A stretch of DNA of 64,000 bases from Pseudomonadota bacterium (GTDB lineage Bacteria; Pseudomonadota; Alphaproteobacteria; Rhizobiales; Rhizobiaceae). Of the stretch, positions 35,466 to 44,570 are shown piece after piece. Position 1 is the first letter of the stretch. Each line of letters begins with the position of its first letter. A program made the position numbers and the translations under genes. Under the pieces are notes generated by a model. It was not told the DNA's origin. It made no database searches and was given only the letters and a program-made list of their open reading frames with translations. The stretch lies in NCBI GenBank assembly GCA_023399465.1, contig JAEWPB010000038.1, forward strand, positions 16,838 through 80,837, read 5' to 3'.

Positions 35466-36224
35466 TCAGTCGAAATCGATGGCGTGCAGCATGGTCCCGT
35501 GGCGCTTCAGCCAGGCCTTGGCCTCGTCCATTTTCGGGCAAAGCCGTTCGCACAACGCCCAGAACCGCGGTCCGTGGTTCATTTCCCTGAGATGAGCGAC
35601 TTCATGCGCGGCGAGGTAGTCGATCACCGAAGGCGGCGCCATGACGATGCGCCAGGAAAAGCTCAGATTGCCCTCTGCCGAACACGAGCCCCAGCGCGAG
35701 CGGGTATCCTTCATGCTGATCGAGCGGACCGGCCGGCCGACAGCCGCGGCGTGCCCGGCTACCAGCGCCTCGAGGTCGCGGCGCGCCTCCTTCTTGAGGA
35801 AATCGGCAATGCGGCGCCCCATATGTTCCTCGAGACCGCTGACCCGCAGCACCGGCTGGCCGTCGATGACGGCCGCTTCGGTCACGCCGCGCAGCTTGCC
35901 GGTATGGACGATGCGGTGACCGACCCCGCGCAACGGTATCTCGCTGCCATGCGTTACGGCGGTGTCATCGTTCGAAAAGCGGGCAAGCTTGCTTTCAAGC
36001 CAGCCGTGATGACGATCGAGGAAAGCGGCAACCTCGCGCTCGGCCAGACCTTTTGGAACGGTCAGCCGCAACGCCCGGCCGCCGGGCTCGATGCGCAAGG
36101 TGATACGGGTCGCGCGGGGATTGGCACGGATGGTCAACGGCATCGACCGACCGGCAACATCAAGCACGCGCTCGACCGATGCCGGCGCGGAAACCTTGCG
36201 CAACTTCTTCAGAAGCGGAAACAT
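35466..36224 (-). CDS. YgjP-like SprT-type zinc metalloprotease
   Basis: DUF45/YgjP family protein of 252 residues. The C-terminal domain carries the zinc site AAHEVAHLREMNHGPRFW, an HExxH motif with a further His six residues on, preceded by SRWGSCSAEGNLSFSWRI, a family signature. The N-terminal half is a beta-rich domain with no recognised active site. Homologues are annotated as metal-dependent hydrolases or UTP pyrophosphatase, but substrate is unknown. No signal peptide. It is alone in its stretch, upstream of trpF on the same strand. Confidence 0.88.
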   Translation of the reverse strand: MFPLLKKLRKVSAPASVERVLDVAGRSMPLTIRANPRATRITLRIEPGGRALRLTVPKGLAEREVAAFLDRHHGWLESKLARFSNDDTAVTHGSEIPLRGVGHRIVHTGKLRGVTEAAVIDGQPVLRVSGLEEHMGRRIADFLKKEARRDLEALVAGHAAAVGRPVRSISMKDTRSRWGSCSAEGNLSFSWRIVMAPPSVIDYLAAHEVAHLREMNHGPRFWALCERLCPKMDEAKAWLKRHGTMLHAIDFD

Positions 36225-36263
36225 GCGCCAGCCATAACCGATTCGACCCGGGTGATGACAAGC

Positions 36264-36288
36264 AAAAACCGGTGCCCTGAGACACCGG
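36264..36288 (-). terminator. Intrinsic terminator after the DUF2852 gene
   Basis: On the minus strand an 8-bp stem with one U-G pair (36281-36288 with 36269-36276) is followed by five T (36264-36268). On the plus strand the same stem has an A-C mismatch, which supports the minus orientation. Confidence 0.75.
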
Positions 36289-36319
36289 CTTCCACTCCGT
36301 CCGAATTACTGTGGCATTT

Positions 36320-36754
36320 TCATCCCGTCACGGTCTCTGACGAGCCATTGTCATCCTTGCGCGGCGTGTTGGCACGATCGCGCATGAAACGGTCGAATTC
36401 TTCCTGGTCCTTGGCGCGGCGAAGCTCGCGAACGTAGGTGTCGAAATCGGAGCGCATCTCGTCGAGTTTGCGGCGCTCTTCATCGAGGCGTTCCAGCTCG
36501 GCCTTGCGCCAGTCGTCGAAAGCAACGTTGCCGGAGGCATAGTAACCACGGTAGCGGTCGCGCTTGCCGCGGCAACCGGCAAAGAGGCCGTCGGCGGTCT
36601 GGTTCGCATCGCGCTTGAAATTTCTGAGGCGTTCACCGAACAGGATGTAGGCAAGCATGGCCAGGCCGAGGGGCCAGAAGACCACGAAGCCGATCACCAT
36701 CAGCGCGATGGTGGCAGGCGTCCAATCCGGACGAAGCAATGCTGACTGGTTCAT
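36320..36754 (-). CDS. DUF2852 family small membrane protein
   Basis: 144-residue protein of unknown function common in Rhizobiales. One or two membrane spans lie near 15-37 (IALMVIGFVVFWPLGLAMLAYIL), then a polar region with a long charged helix near 80-125 (EERRKLDEMRSDFDTYVRELRRAKDQEEFDRFM) likely to form a coiled coil. The ATG at 36754 is favoured over one six codons upstream because GAGG precedes it by 10 nt. It has its own terminator and about 160 bp of leader, so it is probably monocistronic. Confidence 0.85.
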   Translation of the reverse strand: MNQSALLRPDWTPATIALMVIGFVVFWPLGLAMLAYILFGERLRNFKRDANQTADGLFAGCRGKRDRYRGYYASGNVAFDDWRKAELERLDEERRKLDEMRSDFDTYVRELRRAKDQEEFDRFMRDRANTPRKDDNGSSETVTG

Positions 36755-36914
36755 CGTGAGGGTTCCTCGCATTCACGGAAACCGGCTTCATGCCGACCCC
36801 GGTGAATCCGATGTGGTTAAGCGCGGACCACCCTTCAAGACGGTTGTCCCGCAAATCGCGGAACCCGTTGATTCCCCGCCGCTAATTCAGACGGTTGTGA
36901 ATTTCGTTGGCGAA

Positions 36915-38204
36915 CTAGCCTGACTTGCCGCCCTTGATCACCCGCTTGACCGGCGATTTTGTCGCCCGGGAATGCTCCCTGGCGAAGGAAACGATGCGAG
37001 GCGCGATCTCGCGACGGAAGCGCGAGCCGTTGAACACCCCGTAGTGACCGACATCCGGCTGCAGGTAATGCATACGCATGGCATCGGGAATGTTCGAACA
37101 GATGGTCTGGGCCGCAGCCGTCTGGCCGACGCCCGAGATATCATCGTTTTCGCCCTCGACCGTCAGCAGCGCGACATTGCGGATCGCCGTGGTATCGACG
37201 CGATTGCCGCGATGCATCATCTCGCCCTTCGGCAAGGCATGCGTCATGAACACGGTCTCGATCGTCTGCAGATAGAACTCCGCGGTCAGATCCATCACCG
37301 CAAGATACTCGTCGTAGAAATCGCGGTGCTTGTCGGCGCCATCACCGTCATTCTTGACCAGATGGACGAAGAAATCCTTCTGCGCGATCATGTGGCGATC
37401 GAGATTCATCGACATGAAGCCGGACAACTGCAGGAACCCGGGATAGACGGCGCGCATGAAGCCCGGCTGCGGCCAGGGTACATTCATGATGACGTTGTCC
37501 TTGAACCAGTCGAGCGGCTTGTTCTTGGCAAGCTCGTTGACGGCAGTCGGATTGATCCGGGTATCGATCGGCCCGCCCATCAGCGTCATCGACGCCGGAA
37601 TGAAAGGATCTCCGGCACTTTCCATCACCGCCACGGCAGCAAGCACCGGAACGGAAGGCTGGCATACCGCAATCACATGCGTATCCGGCCCGAGGTGATG
37701 CAGCATTTCGACGATGTAGTCGATATAGTCGTCGAGATCGAAATTGCCCTCGGTTACCGGGACCATGCGGGCATCGACCCAATCGGTAATATAGATGTCG
37801 CCACTCGGCAGGAGCGCTTCGACCGTCCCGCGCAGCAGCGTGGCATAATGGCCGGACATCGGCGCGACGATAAGGAACTTCGGGTCCTGCCCATGGTCGG
37901 CAGGCACCGCGCGGTCGAAATGGATGAGATTGCAGAAGGGTTTCGCCCAGACGATCTTTTCGCGAACGGGCACCGAGTTTCCGCCAATCACCGTTTCCGG
38001 CAGGCCGAACTCCGGCTTTCCATAGCGGCGCGTCGCTCGCTCGAACACTTCCAGTCCCGCCGCCATCGATCGGCCGACAACCGTATGGGACAGCGGGTTG
38101 AGCGGATTGCTGTAGACAAGGCGCATCGCATCGGCCGCGGCCCGGACCGGGGCCATCGCAGCGTGGTTCATTTCGTAAAGCTGATAGAACATCGGAAGCG
38201 CCAT
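36915..38204 (-). CDS. phaZ: Intracellular polyhydroxyalkanoate depolymerase PhaZ
   Basis: Mobilises stored polyhydroxybutyrate granules. The 429-residue alpha/beta-hydrolase has its nucleophile elbow as AVCQPSVPVLA with Cys181, matching the cysteine nucleophile of Cupriavidus PhaZa1 rather than a serine lipase box. LMGGPIDTR and the C-terminal HYGVFNGSRFRREIAPRI carrying the presumed catalytic histidine are also present. No signal peptide, as expected for granule-bound intracellular enzymes. The ATG at 38204 gives the family start MALPMFYQLYEMNHAAMAP; the frame extends upstream without support. About 200 bp separate it from the gene before it. Confidence 0.94.
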   Translation of the reverse strand: MALPMFYQLYEMNHAAMAPVRAAADAMRLVYSNPLNPLSHTVVGRSMAAGLEVFERATRRYGKPEFGLPETVIGGNSVPVREKIVWAKPFCNLIHFDRAVPADHGQDPKFLIVAPMSGHYATLLRGTVEALLPSGDIYITDWVDARMVPVTEGNFDLDDYIDYIVEMLHHLGPDTHVIAVCQPSVPVLAAVAVMESAGDPFIPASMTLMGGPIDTRINPTAVNELAKNKPLDWFKDNVIMNVPWPQPGFMRAVYPGFLQLSGFMSMNLDRHMIAQKDFFVHLVKNDGDGADKHRDFYDEYLAVMDLTAEFYLQTIETVFMTHALPKGEMMHRGNRVDTTAIRNVALLTVEGENDDISGVGQTAAAQTICSNIPDAMRMHYLQPDVGHYGVFNGSRFRREIAPRIVSFAREHSRATKSPVKRVIKGGKSG

Positions 38205-38401
38205 CTCTCGTGTATTAGAGCCAAAGACAACGCCGCTCCCGGATCGACCTTGGTTTGTCCCGTTCCGCATACGGGCTGGCTGTCAAGACTAGCAGGTTTT
38301 TGCTGCAGGGCAATAAAGCAGATTGTGCATGCGCTCAGTCTAAAATGTGCCGATCTTACAGGTCGGGCGCCGGAAGCTCATCGCCCGGCACCCGTCCGAT
38401 C

Positions 38402-39244
38402 TTACCGATCAGCCACAAAAGTCTGGCGCTGTATGCCGAGCCCTTCCACACCGAGTTCGACGACATCACCGGGTTTGAGATAGCGCGGCGGCTTCATCCC
38501 CATCCCGACGCCCGGGGGCGTGCCCGTGGAAATAACGTCGCCGGGCTGTAGCGACATGAACTGGCTGAGATAGGAAACGACATTGGCAACGCCGTAGACC
38601 ATGGTTTTTGTCGAGCCGTTCTGCCGGGTCTCGCCGTTGACCTTGAGCCACATGCCGAGGTTCTGCGGATCGGCAATTTCATCCTTCGTCACCAGCCAGG
38701 GCCCGATCGGCCCGAAGGTGTCGCAGGATTTGCCCTTGGTCCACTGCCCGGAACGCTCCGTCTGGAAGGCGCGCTCGGATACGTCATGAGCCACGCAATA
38801 GCCGGCAACATAATCGAGGGCATCGGCTTCGCTGACGTATTTGGCGGTCTTGCCGATGATCACGCCGAGCTCGACTTCCCAGTCGGTTTTTTCCGAACCG
38901 CGAGGGATGAGGACATCGTCATTGGGACCGCAGATCGCCGAGGTCGCCTTCATGAAGATCACCGGCTCCGGCGGCACGGTCGCACCGGTCTCGGCAGCGT
39001 GGTCGGAATAGTTGAGGCCGATGCAGATGAACTTTCCGGTACCGGCGACACAGGGGCCGATACGAGTGGCCGCGAGTTCCGGCAGCCCTTTCGGATCGAG
39101 TGCGGCAAGCCTTGCGAGGCTTTCGGGCGCAAGCGCCTCGCCCCCGATATCGGCAACATGCCCGCTCAGATCGCGGATCTTGCCCTCGTCATCGAGCAGT
39201 GCCGGCTTTTCGGCGCCGGGCGCGCCAATTCGCATCAGTTTCAT
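38402..39244 (-). CDS. Fumarylacetoacetate hydrolase (FAH) family protein
   Basis: 280-residue member of the FAH superfamily. The C-terminal catalytic domain begins FICIGLNYSDHAAETG and has the metal-binding glutamates in WEVELGVIIG, then AFQTERSGQWTKGKSCDTFGPIGPW and ISTGTPPGVGMGMKPPRYL. These proteins include isomerases/decarboxylases of homoprotocatechuate degradation and acylpyruvases, and the exact reaction is unclear. ATG 39244 has GGAGA nine bases upstream. No catabolic cluster surrounds it. Confidence 0.87.
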   Translation of the reverse strand: MKLMRIGAPGAEKPALLDDEGKIRDLSGHVADIGGEALAPESLARLAALDPKGLPELAATRIGPCVAGTGKFICIGLNYSDHAAETGATVPPEPVIFMKATSAICGPNDDVLIPRGSEKTDWEVELGVIIGKTAKYVSEADALDYVAGYCVAHDVSERAFQTERSGQWTKGKSCDTFGPIGPWLVTKDEIADPQNLGMWLKVNGETRQNGSTKTMVYGVANVVSYLSQFMSLQPGDVISTGTPPGVGMGMKPPRYLKPGDVVELGVEGLGIQRQTFVADR

Positions 39245-39391
39245 GGATGTCTCCTTCCCTTCGACCCCTCGCCACAACGACGGTCGTTGCCATCATGTAT
39301 GGACGACATATTAATCGCTGTCACCATGGCGCAAGGGAACGAAGCCCACGCAATCCTTTTCCTTAGGCGGATTCCACAAAACGATCGGTCG

Positions 39392-40345
39392 TCAGAAAAT
39401 TTCCGAAAGTTCCGGACCCAGCGGCACGATCCCTGTCGGATTGAGCGAGGCGATGGAGTAGTATCCCCGCTTGATGTGATCGATGTTCACTGTCGCGGCG
39501 ACACCGGGCCAATCGAGCATGCGACGGGTATAAGCGCGCAGGTTGGCGTAATCGGCCAGCCGCCTGCGATTGCACTTGAAGATCCCGTGATAGGCGACAT
39601 CGAAGCGCACCAGGGTCACGAACAGCCGGATATCGCTTTCGGTCGGATGATCGCCGAACAGAAAATCCCGCCCCTCGAGCTTTTGCTCGATCTCTTCAAG
39701 GCATCCAAAAACCTCGTAGAAGGCCTCCTCATAGGCGACCTGGGTCGTGGCGAAGCCGGCGCGGTAGACGCCGTTGTTGAGGCGGGGGTAGATATAGTCA
39801 TTGAAGGAGTCGATCCCGGCCCGATGCTCCTGCGGATAAAGATCGATCGACTTCGTCGCCAGCGCTTCGAAACCGGTGGTGAACATCCTTAGGATGTCGG
39901 CGGACTCGTTGTTGACGATCGTCTGGCGCACCTTGTCCCAGAGGACGGGCACCGTCGCCCGCCCGGTGTAATGGGGATCGGCCCTGGTATAGATCGAGTG
40001 CATATAGATGGCGTCATTGACCGTGTCGGCGGTGGCGCCCGGATAATCGCCGAAGCGCCAGCCCTCTTTGGTCAGTATCGGCTCGACGATCGAGACGGAT
40101 ATCGCGTCCTCGAGACCTTTCAGGGCCCGACCGATCAGCGTCCGTGAGGCCCAGGGACAGATCAGCGCGACATAGAGGTGATAGCGTCCCGGTTCCGCCT
40201 TGTAGCCCCCCTCACCCGTCGGGCCCGGCTGGCCGTCGGCCGTCACCCAGTTGCGAAAGCCGGACACTTGCCGGATGAACCGGCCCTGCTCGTCCTTTGC
40301 CTGCACCGGCTGCCAGTCGGCTGTCCATTTTCCGTCCACGAGCAA
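39392..40345 (-). CDS. Glutathionyl-hydroquinone reductase (Xi-class GST, YqjG/ECM4)
   Basis: Reduces glutathionyl-hydroquinones by glutathione-dependent deglutathionylation. The 317-residue protein has the Xi-class features: RYHLYVALICPWASRTLI with catalytic Cys63, the same position as in E. coli YqjG, VPVLWDK, and a C-terminal helical domain with SDIRLFVTLVRFD. The start is TTG at 40345 with GGAG seven to eight bases upstream; a GTG two codons later is possible. It is divergent from the DUF2218 gene across about 220 bp. Confidence 0.92.
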   Translation of the reverse strand: MLVDGKWTADWQPVQAKDEQGRFIRQVSGFRNWVTADGQPGPTGEGGYKAEPGRYHLYVALICPWASRTLIGRALKGLEDAISVSIVEPILTKEGWRFGDYPGATADTVNDAIYMHSIYTRADPHYTGRATVPVLWDKVRQTIVNNESADILRMFTTGFEALATKSIDLYPQEHRAGIDSFNDYIYPRLNNGVYRAGFATTQVAYEEAFYEVFGCLEEIEQKLEGRDFLFGDHPTESDIRLFVTLVRFDVAYHGIFKCNRRRLADYANLRAYTRRMLDWPGVAATVNIDHIKRGYYSIASLNPTGIVPLGPELSEIF

Positions 40346-40565
40346 GGTCGTTCTCCTGTCTGCATATTTCGGGCTGTCACGTCACTTGCGCGGGCATTGC
40401 CCCTTCGACAGACGCAGGGGTGAGTATATACGGCTTTGGCAGGCCGACGATCCCACAATTTTGAAACAGTCTGTCACGCTTCCGGCTTGGAGACTGGCTC
40501 GGAAAGCTGCACAATGCCAAGATACTTCTGCGCCACCGGCGCACCAACGATAACAGGAACCTGCA

Positions 40566-40862
40566 ATGCCCGTTACACAGGCCCACGTCAAAACCGAGAA
40601 TGCCAGCCGCTACCTGCAGCAATTGTGCAAGCACTGGAGCCACAAGTTCACCGTCTCCTTCGACGAGCACCAGGGCAAGGTACCGTTCCGCGCCGATACC
40701 GAAGCCGATTTTTCCGCCGATGCGACTGCGCTGACAATCACGCTCAGAACCGAGGATCCCGAAAGGGTGGAACGCATGCAGGAGGTGATTGCCGATCACC
40801 TCAAGCGTTTTGCCTTTCGCGAAGAACTCGAGTTTTCGTGGGCTCCGGCGGACGCCCAGTAA
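40566..40862 (+). CDS. DUF2218 family protein
   Basis: 98-residue cytosolic protein of unknown function. It has the DUF2218 pattern: SRYLQQLCKHWSHKF near the start, GKVPF in the middle and ERMQEVIADHLKRFAFREEL at the end. In other bacteria such genes often lie near siderophore or iron genes, but no such neighbours are seen here. It is followed 53 bp later by a nitroreductase gene on the same strand, suggesting a two-gene unit. Confidence 0.85.
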   Translation: MPVTQAHVKTENASRYLQQLCKHWSHKFTVSFDEHQGKVPFRADTEADFSADATALTITLRTEDPERVERMQEVIADHLKRFAFREELEFSWAPADAQ

Positions 40863-40915
40863 CCTCTTCCCGGGGCGTCGCATTCGCGACGCCTTTCTGC
40901 AGAATGAAAGAAAAC

Positions 40916-41512
40916 ATGAGCTTCAATAACCCGCGCACATCAGAATACGGCGTCGATCCGATGTTTCTCGATCGCTGGTCGCCACGCGCCTTCACCGGTG
41001 AGGACATCACCGAGGAGACCCTCCTCACCATTCTCGACGCTGCCCACTGGGCACCGTCGGCCGCCAATCTCCAGCCATGGCGCTTCGTCTATGCCCGCAA
41101 GGACAGCGATGCATGGCCGGTACTTCTCGGCCTTCTGGATGAATCTAACCAGCGCTGGGCGAAAAATGCGTCGGCGCTGGTCATCGTCATTTCGAAAACC
41201 CATCGGGTGACGACAAGCGGCGAGCGACGCCCCTCCTACAGCCACGCCTTCGACGCCGGTGCCGCCTGGCATGCACTGGCGATGCAGGCGCATCTGCTCG
41301 GCCTGCATGTCCATGGCATGGGCGGCATCGATCGCGAGAGGGCGATGACGGTCCTCGGCATTCCGGAAGGCTACCGGGTCGAGGCAGCTGTCGCGATCGG
41401 CTATCGCGCCGACAAGCAGACGTTGCCGGACGACCTCCAGGCGCGCGAGATCCCGAATTCCCGCCTGCCGTTGGCCGAAGTCGCCTTCGAGGGTCGCTTT
41501 CGCAGCGAATAG
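40916..41512 (+). CDS. Nitroreductase family flavoprotein
   Basis: FMN-dependent NAD(P)H oxidoreductase fold of 198 residues; the substrate is unknown. The FMN-binding pattern near the start is DRWSPRAFTGEDITEETLLTIL followed by AAHWAPSAANLQPWRF, with a central hydrophobic dimer helix and GYRADKQTLP near the C-terminus. Two ATGs fit, 40904 and 40916, neither with a strong ribosome site. It is convergent with gyrB, and the gap holds a terminator flanked by two parS-like sites. Confidence 0.9.
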   Translation: MSFNNPRTSEYGVDPMFLDRWSPRAFTGEDITEETLLTILDAAHWAPSAANLQPWRFVYARKDSDAWPVLLGLLDESNQRWAKNASALVIVISKTHRVTTSGERRPSYSHAFDAGAAWHALAMQAHLLGLHVHGMGGIDRERAMTVLGIPEGYRVEAAVAIGYRADKQTLPDDLQAREIPNSRLPLAEVAFEGRFRSE

Positions 41513-41518
41513 TCCCGA

Positions 41519-41534
41519 CGTTTCACGTGAATCA
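41519..41534 (+). other. parS-like site, asymmetric variant, left of gyrB terminator
   Basis: CGTTTCACGTGAATCA contains the recurring 14-mer TTTCACGTGAATCA. It is 7 bp after the nitroreductase stop. A weak mirrored relative (ATCACATGAAA) follows at 41539-41549. Confidence 0.65.
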
Positions 41535-41561
41535 TCGATCACATGAAATGCTCCGACAATG

Positions 41562-41598
41562 AAAAAAGGCGTTCCGACGATTGCCGGAACGCCTTTTT
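41562..41598. terminator. Bidirectional terminator, nitroreductase/gyrB
   Basis: A perfect 14-bp stem (41563-41576 with 41585-41598) and 8-nt loop, with five A at the 5' end and five T at the 3' end, so it works on both strands. Confidence 0.93.
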
Positions 41599-41601
41599 CA
41601 A

Positions 41602-41617
41602 TGATTCACGTGAAAAC
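41602..41617 (-). other. parS-like site, asymmetric variant, right of gyrB terminator
   Basis: TGATTCACGTGAAAAC, on the minus strand, contains the 14-mer TTTCACGTGAATCA. It faces the site at 41519-41534 across the terminator. It ends 4 bp before the gyrB stop codon. Confidence 0.6.
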
Positions 41618-41620
41618 GCG

Positions 41621-44056
41621 TCAGATGTCGAGGTTCGCGACGTTCAGCGCATTGTCCTGGATGAACTCGCGGCGCGGCTCGACCTCGTCGCCCATCAGGC
41701 GGGCAAACAGACCGTCGGCATCGGTCGCATCGTTGACCTTGACCTGCAGCAAGGAACGCACGTTCGGGTCCAGCGTCGTCTCCCACAGCTGCTCGGCATT
41801 CATTTCACCGAGACCCTTGTATCGCTGCATCGACAGCCCCTTGCGGCCGCTCGCGAAAATCGCGTCAAGCAGGGCGCGCGGCCCCGAGACTTCCATGGTG
41901 CCTTCCTTGCGGGAAAGCACCGGCGGCTGATCGTAGATTTCCCGAAGACGTTCAGTCATCTGGTCGATGTAGCGCGCATCGGAGGAGCCGATCAGCGCCA
42001 TGTCGAGATTGGCGACTTCCTTGACGCCGCGAACCATGCGCTCGAAGCGAAGGCCGCCATCGCCGAGCATCGAGCCGCTCCAGCCCTTCTCTGTCTCCTC
42101 GGCAATCAGGTCGAGACGCGCCGCGACGCGGCCGATGACCTCTTCGGCGCGGGAGCGATCACTGACCAGCTCCGCATTGAGAGCGCCGGCAATCGCCGCC
42201 TGCTCGACGATCGCCCGGCTGTAGCGCGAGTGCAGGCCGTTGATCAGAGCCCGCAGACGCAGCGCATCCTGAATGACTTCGCGAAGATCCTGGCCGGCAC
42301 GCACCTCACCGGATCCGAGCGTCAGCGTTGCATCCTCGATGCCCATGCTGATCAGATATTCCTCGAGCGCCTTCTCGTCCTTCAGGTACTGCACGGACTT
42401 GCCGCGCGTCACCTTGTAGAGCGGCGGCTGGGCGATGTAGAGGTGCCCGCGCTCGATCAGTTCCGGCATCTGCCGGAAGAAGAAGGTGAGCAGCAGCGTG
42501 CGGATGTGGGCGCCGTCGACGTCAGCATCGGTCATGATGATGATCTTGTGATAGCGCAACTTGTCCGGATTGAACTCGTCCTTGCCGATCGATGTGCCGA
42601 GCGCGGTGATCAGCGTGCCGATTTCCTGGCTCGACAGCATCTTGTCGAAGCGCGCGCGCTCGACGTTGAGGATCTTACCACGTAGCGGCAGGATCGCCTG
42701 TGTTTCGCGCGAACGCCCCTGCTTCGCCGAGCCGCCAGCCGAATCGCCCTCGACCAGGAAGACTTCGGATTTCGCCGGATCGCGTTCGGAGCAGTCGGCA
42801 AGCTTGCCGGGCAGCGATGCGATATCGAGCGCGCCCTTGCGGCGGGTCAGTTCGCGTGCCTTGCGCGCCGCTTCGCGGGCGGCTGCGGCTTCGACGACCT
42901 TTCCGACGAGGATCTTGGCATCGGCCGGATGCTCTTCCAGCCAGGTGCTCAGCGCCTCGTTGACCAGGCTCTCGACAACCGGCCGCACTTCCGAGGAAAC
43001 GAGCTTGTCCTTGGTCTGCGACGAGAACTTCGGATCGGGCACCTTGACCGAGAGCACCGCGGTCAGCCCTTCGCGGCAATCATCGCCGGTGAGCGACACC
43101 TTTTCCTTCTTGGTGATGCCCGAGCTTTCGCCATAGGAAGTGATCTGCCGGGTCAGCGCCGCGCGGAAGCCCGCCATGTGGGTGCCGCCGTCGCGCTGCG
43201 GAATGTTGTTGGTGAAGCACAGCACGTTCTCGTGGTAGCTGTCGTTCCACCACATCGCCACCTCGACAGTGATCCCGTCCTTCTCGCCACGGATGGCGAC
43301 AGGCTTCTGGACCAGAGGCTTCCTTGCGCGGTCGAGATAGGCGACGAAGGCTTCGAGACCGCCGCTATAGACCATTTCCTCTTCGCGAATATCGGAATGG
43401 CGGCGGTCCGTCAGGCGGATGCGGACGCCGGAATTCAGGAAGGCCAGTTCGCGCAGGCGGTGCTCCAGCGTGGCATAGTCGAAATTGACCATGCTGAAGG
43501 TCTCCGTGCTCGGCAGGAAGGTCACTTCCGTACCGGTCTCGCCGCCGCAATCGCCGGTAACGGCGAGCGGGGCATCGGCAACCCCGTGGGAAAACTGCAT
43601 CTCGTGGATCTTGCCGTTGCGGCGGATCTTCAGCTTCAGCCAGACCGACAACGCGTTGACCACCGACACGCCAACGCCATGCAGACCACCCGACACCTTG
43701 TAGGAATTCTGGTCGAACTTTCCGCCGGCATGCAGCTGCGTCATGATCACTTCGGCTGCCGAGACACCCTCGCCGCTATGGATATCGGTCGGAATGCCGC
43801 GGCCGTTGTCGGTAACGGTGACCGAGCCGTCGGCATTCAGCGTTACGGTGACGATATCCGCATGTCCGGCGAGCGCTTCATCGATGGCATTGTCAACGAC
43901 TTCGTAGACCATGTGGTGCAGACCGGAGCCATCGTCGGTATCGCCGATATACATGCCGGGGCGCTTGCGCACGGCATCGAGGCCTTTGAGAACCTTGATG
44001 GAATCGGCGCCATATTCGGCCGGCGCACCGGTTACAGTCTCGGGTGTATCGGTCAT
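41621..44056 (-). CDS. gyrB: DNA gyrase subunit B
   Basis: ATPase and TOPRIM subunit of DNA gyrase, which adds negative supercoils. The 811-residue protein has the GHKL ATPase domain (MVYEVVDNAIDEA, DNGRGIPTDIH, GLHGVGVSVVNAL), the transducer, and the TOPRIM motifs VEGDSAGGSAKQGRSR and MTDADVDGAHIRTLLL. C-terminal YKGLGEMNAEQLWETT is canonical. The ATG at 44056 matches the family start; an upstream TTG at 44089 is less likely. It lies about 8 kb from the putative origin, a familiar position. An AT-rich leader and a small hairpin separate it from the XRE gene upstream. Confidence 0.98.
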   Translation of the reverse strand: MTDTPETVTGAPAEYGADSIKVLKGLDAVRKRPGMYIGDTDDGSGLHHMVYEVVDNAIDEALAGHADIVTVTLNADGSVTVTDNGRGIPTDIHSGEGVSAAEVIMTQLHAGGKFDQNSYKVSGGLHGVGVSVVNALSVWLKLKIRRNGKIHEMQFSHGVADAPLAVTGDCGGETGTEVTFLPSTETFSMVNFDYATLEHRLRELAFLNSGVRIRLTDRRHSDIREEEMVYSGGLEAFVAYLDRARKPLVQKPVAIRGEKDGITVEVAMWWNDSYHENVLCFTNNIPQRDGGTHMAGFRAALTRQITSYGESSGITKKEKVSLTGDDCREGLTAVLSVKVPDPKFSSQTKDKLVSSEVRPVVESLVNEALSTWLEEHPADAKILVGKVVEAAAAREAARKARELTRRKGALDIASLPGKLADCSERDPAKSEVFLVEGDSAGGSAKQGRSRETQAILPLRGKILNVERARFDKMLSSQEIGTLITALGTSIGKDEFNPDKLRYHKIIIMTDADVDGAHIRTLLLTFFFRQMPELIERGHLYIAQPPLYKVTRGKSVQYLKDEKALEEYLISMGIEDATLTLGSGEVRAGQDLREVIQDALRLRALINGLHSRYSRAIVEQAAIAGALNAELVSDRSRAEEVIGRVAARLDLIAEETEKGWSGSMLGDGGLRFERMVRGVKEVANLDMALIGSSDARYIDQMTERLREIYDQPPVLSRKEGTMEVSGPRALLDAIFASGRKGLSMQRYKGLGEMNAEQLWETTLDPNVRSLLQVKVNDATDADGLFARLMGDEVEPRREFIQDNALNVANLDI

Positions 44057-44160
44057 CGATGAGGTCTTTCCAGGTGTTGTCACGGGCAAGCCGGAGATCC
44101 GGGCGAATCACCGGTTTTATCCTCCCCGGACTATAGGGATTTTGCGTCAAGTTCCAAATA

Positions 44161-44182
44161 TGTGCCGTTCAAATGCGGCACA
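44161..44182 (-). terminator. Small hairpin after the XRE gene
   Basis: TGTGCCG (44161-44167) and CGGCACA (44176-44182) are 7-bp arms with an 8-nt loop, 22 bp past the XRE stop. The trailing minus-strand sequence has only a weak T-rich run, so terminator function is tentative; an operator in the gyrB leader is an alternative. Confidence 0.35.
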
Positions 44183-44204
44183 AAACAGGGGATGACACCG
44201 CTGT

Positions 44205-44570
44205 TCAGGATGGTTTTCGCGCCTTGTCCAGAACAGCCGTGAGCTCTTCTAACACCTCGGGCGGAAGATTGCGAATCATGCCTGCCAGCAAGTTGGCAAA
44301 AGCCGTATATTCCGGCGCAAGTCCCGAGGTATCGACCACCACGCGCGGATCGGAAGCATCGGCAACCCTGAAAAGTTCTTCCGCTTCATCCCAGATGATA
44401 TTGAAGTAACCGGCGACGCGCTGGAGAAAGTCGAAGCTCGGTTTGCCCCTGCGGCCATGTTCCAGTGCCGAGAGATAGGCCGGCGACACGTTGATCGCCG
44501 CCGCCATCTGTTTTTGCGTCACGCCCTTGCGCTCCCTCAGCCGGCGCAGCGCTTCTCCGAAGGGAGTCAT
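44205..44570 (-). CDS. XRE-family helix-turn-helix regulator
   Basis: 121-residue protein with a Cro/C1-type HTH at about 3-60: FGEALRRLRERKGVTQKQMAAAINVSPAYLSALEHGRRGKPS. The C-terminal half has no recognised domain but is helical. The ATG at 44570 has GGAGG about 9 nt upstream and overlaps the Smr gene stop by four bases, so it is the last gene of the timA-mltA-smr-xre operon. Target genes are unknown. Confidence 0.9.
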   Translation of the reverse strand: MTPFGEALRRLRERKGVTQKQMAAAINVSPAYLSALEHGRRGKPSFDFLQRVAGYFNIIWDEAEELFRVADASDPRVVVDTSGLAPEYTAFANLLAGMIRNLPPEVLEELTAVLDKARKPS

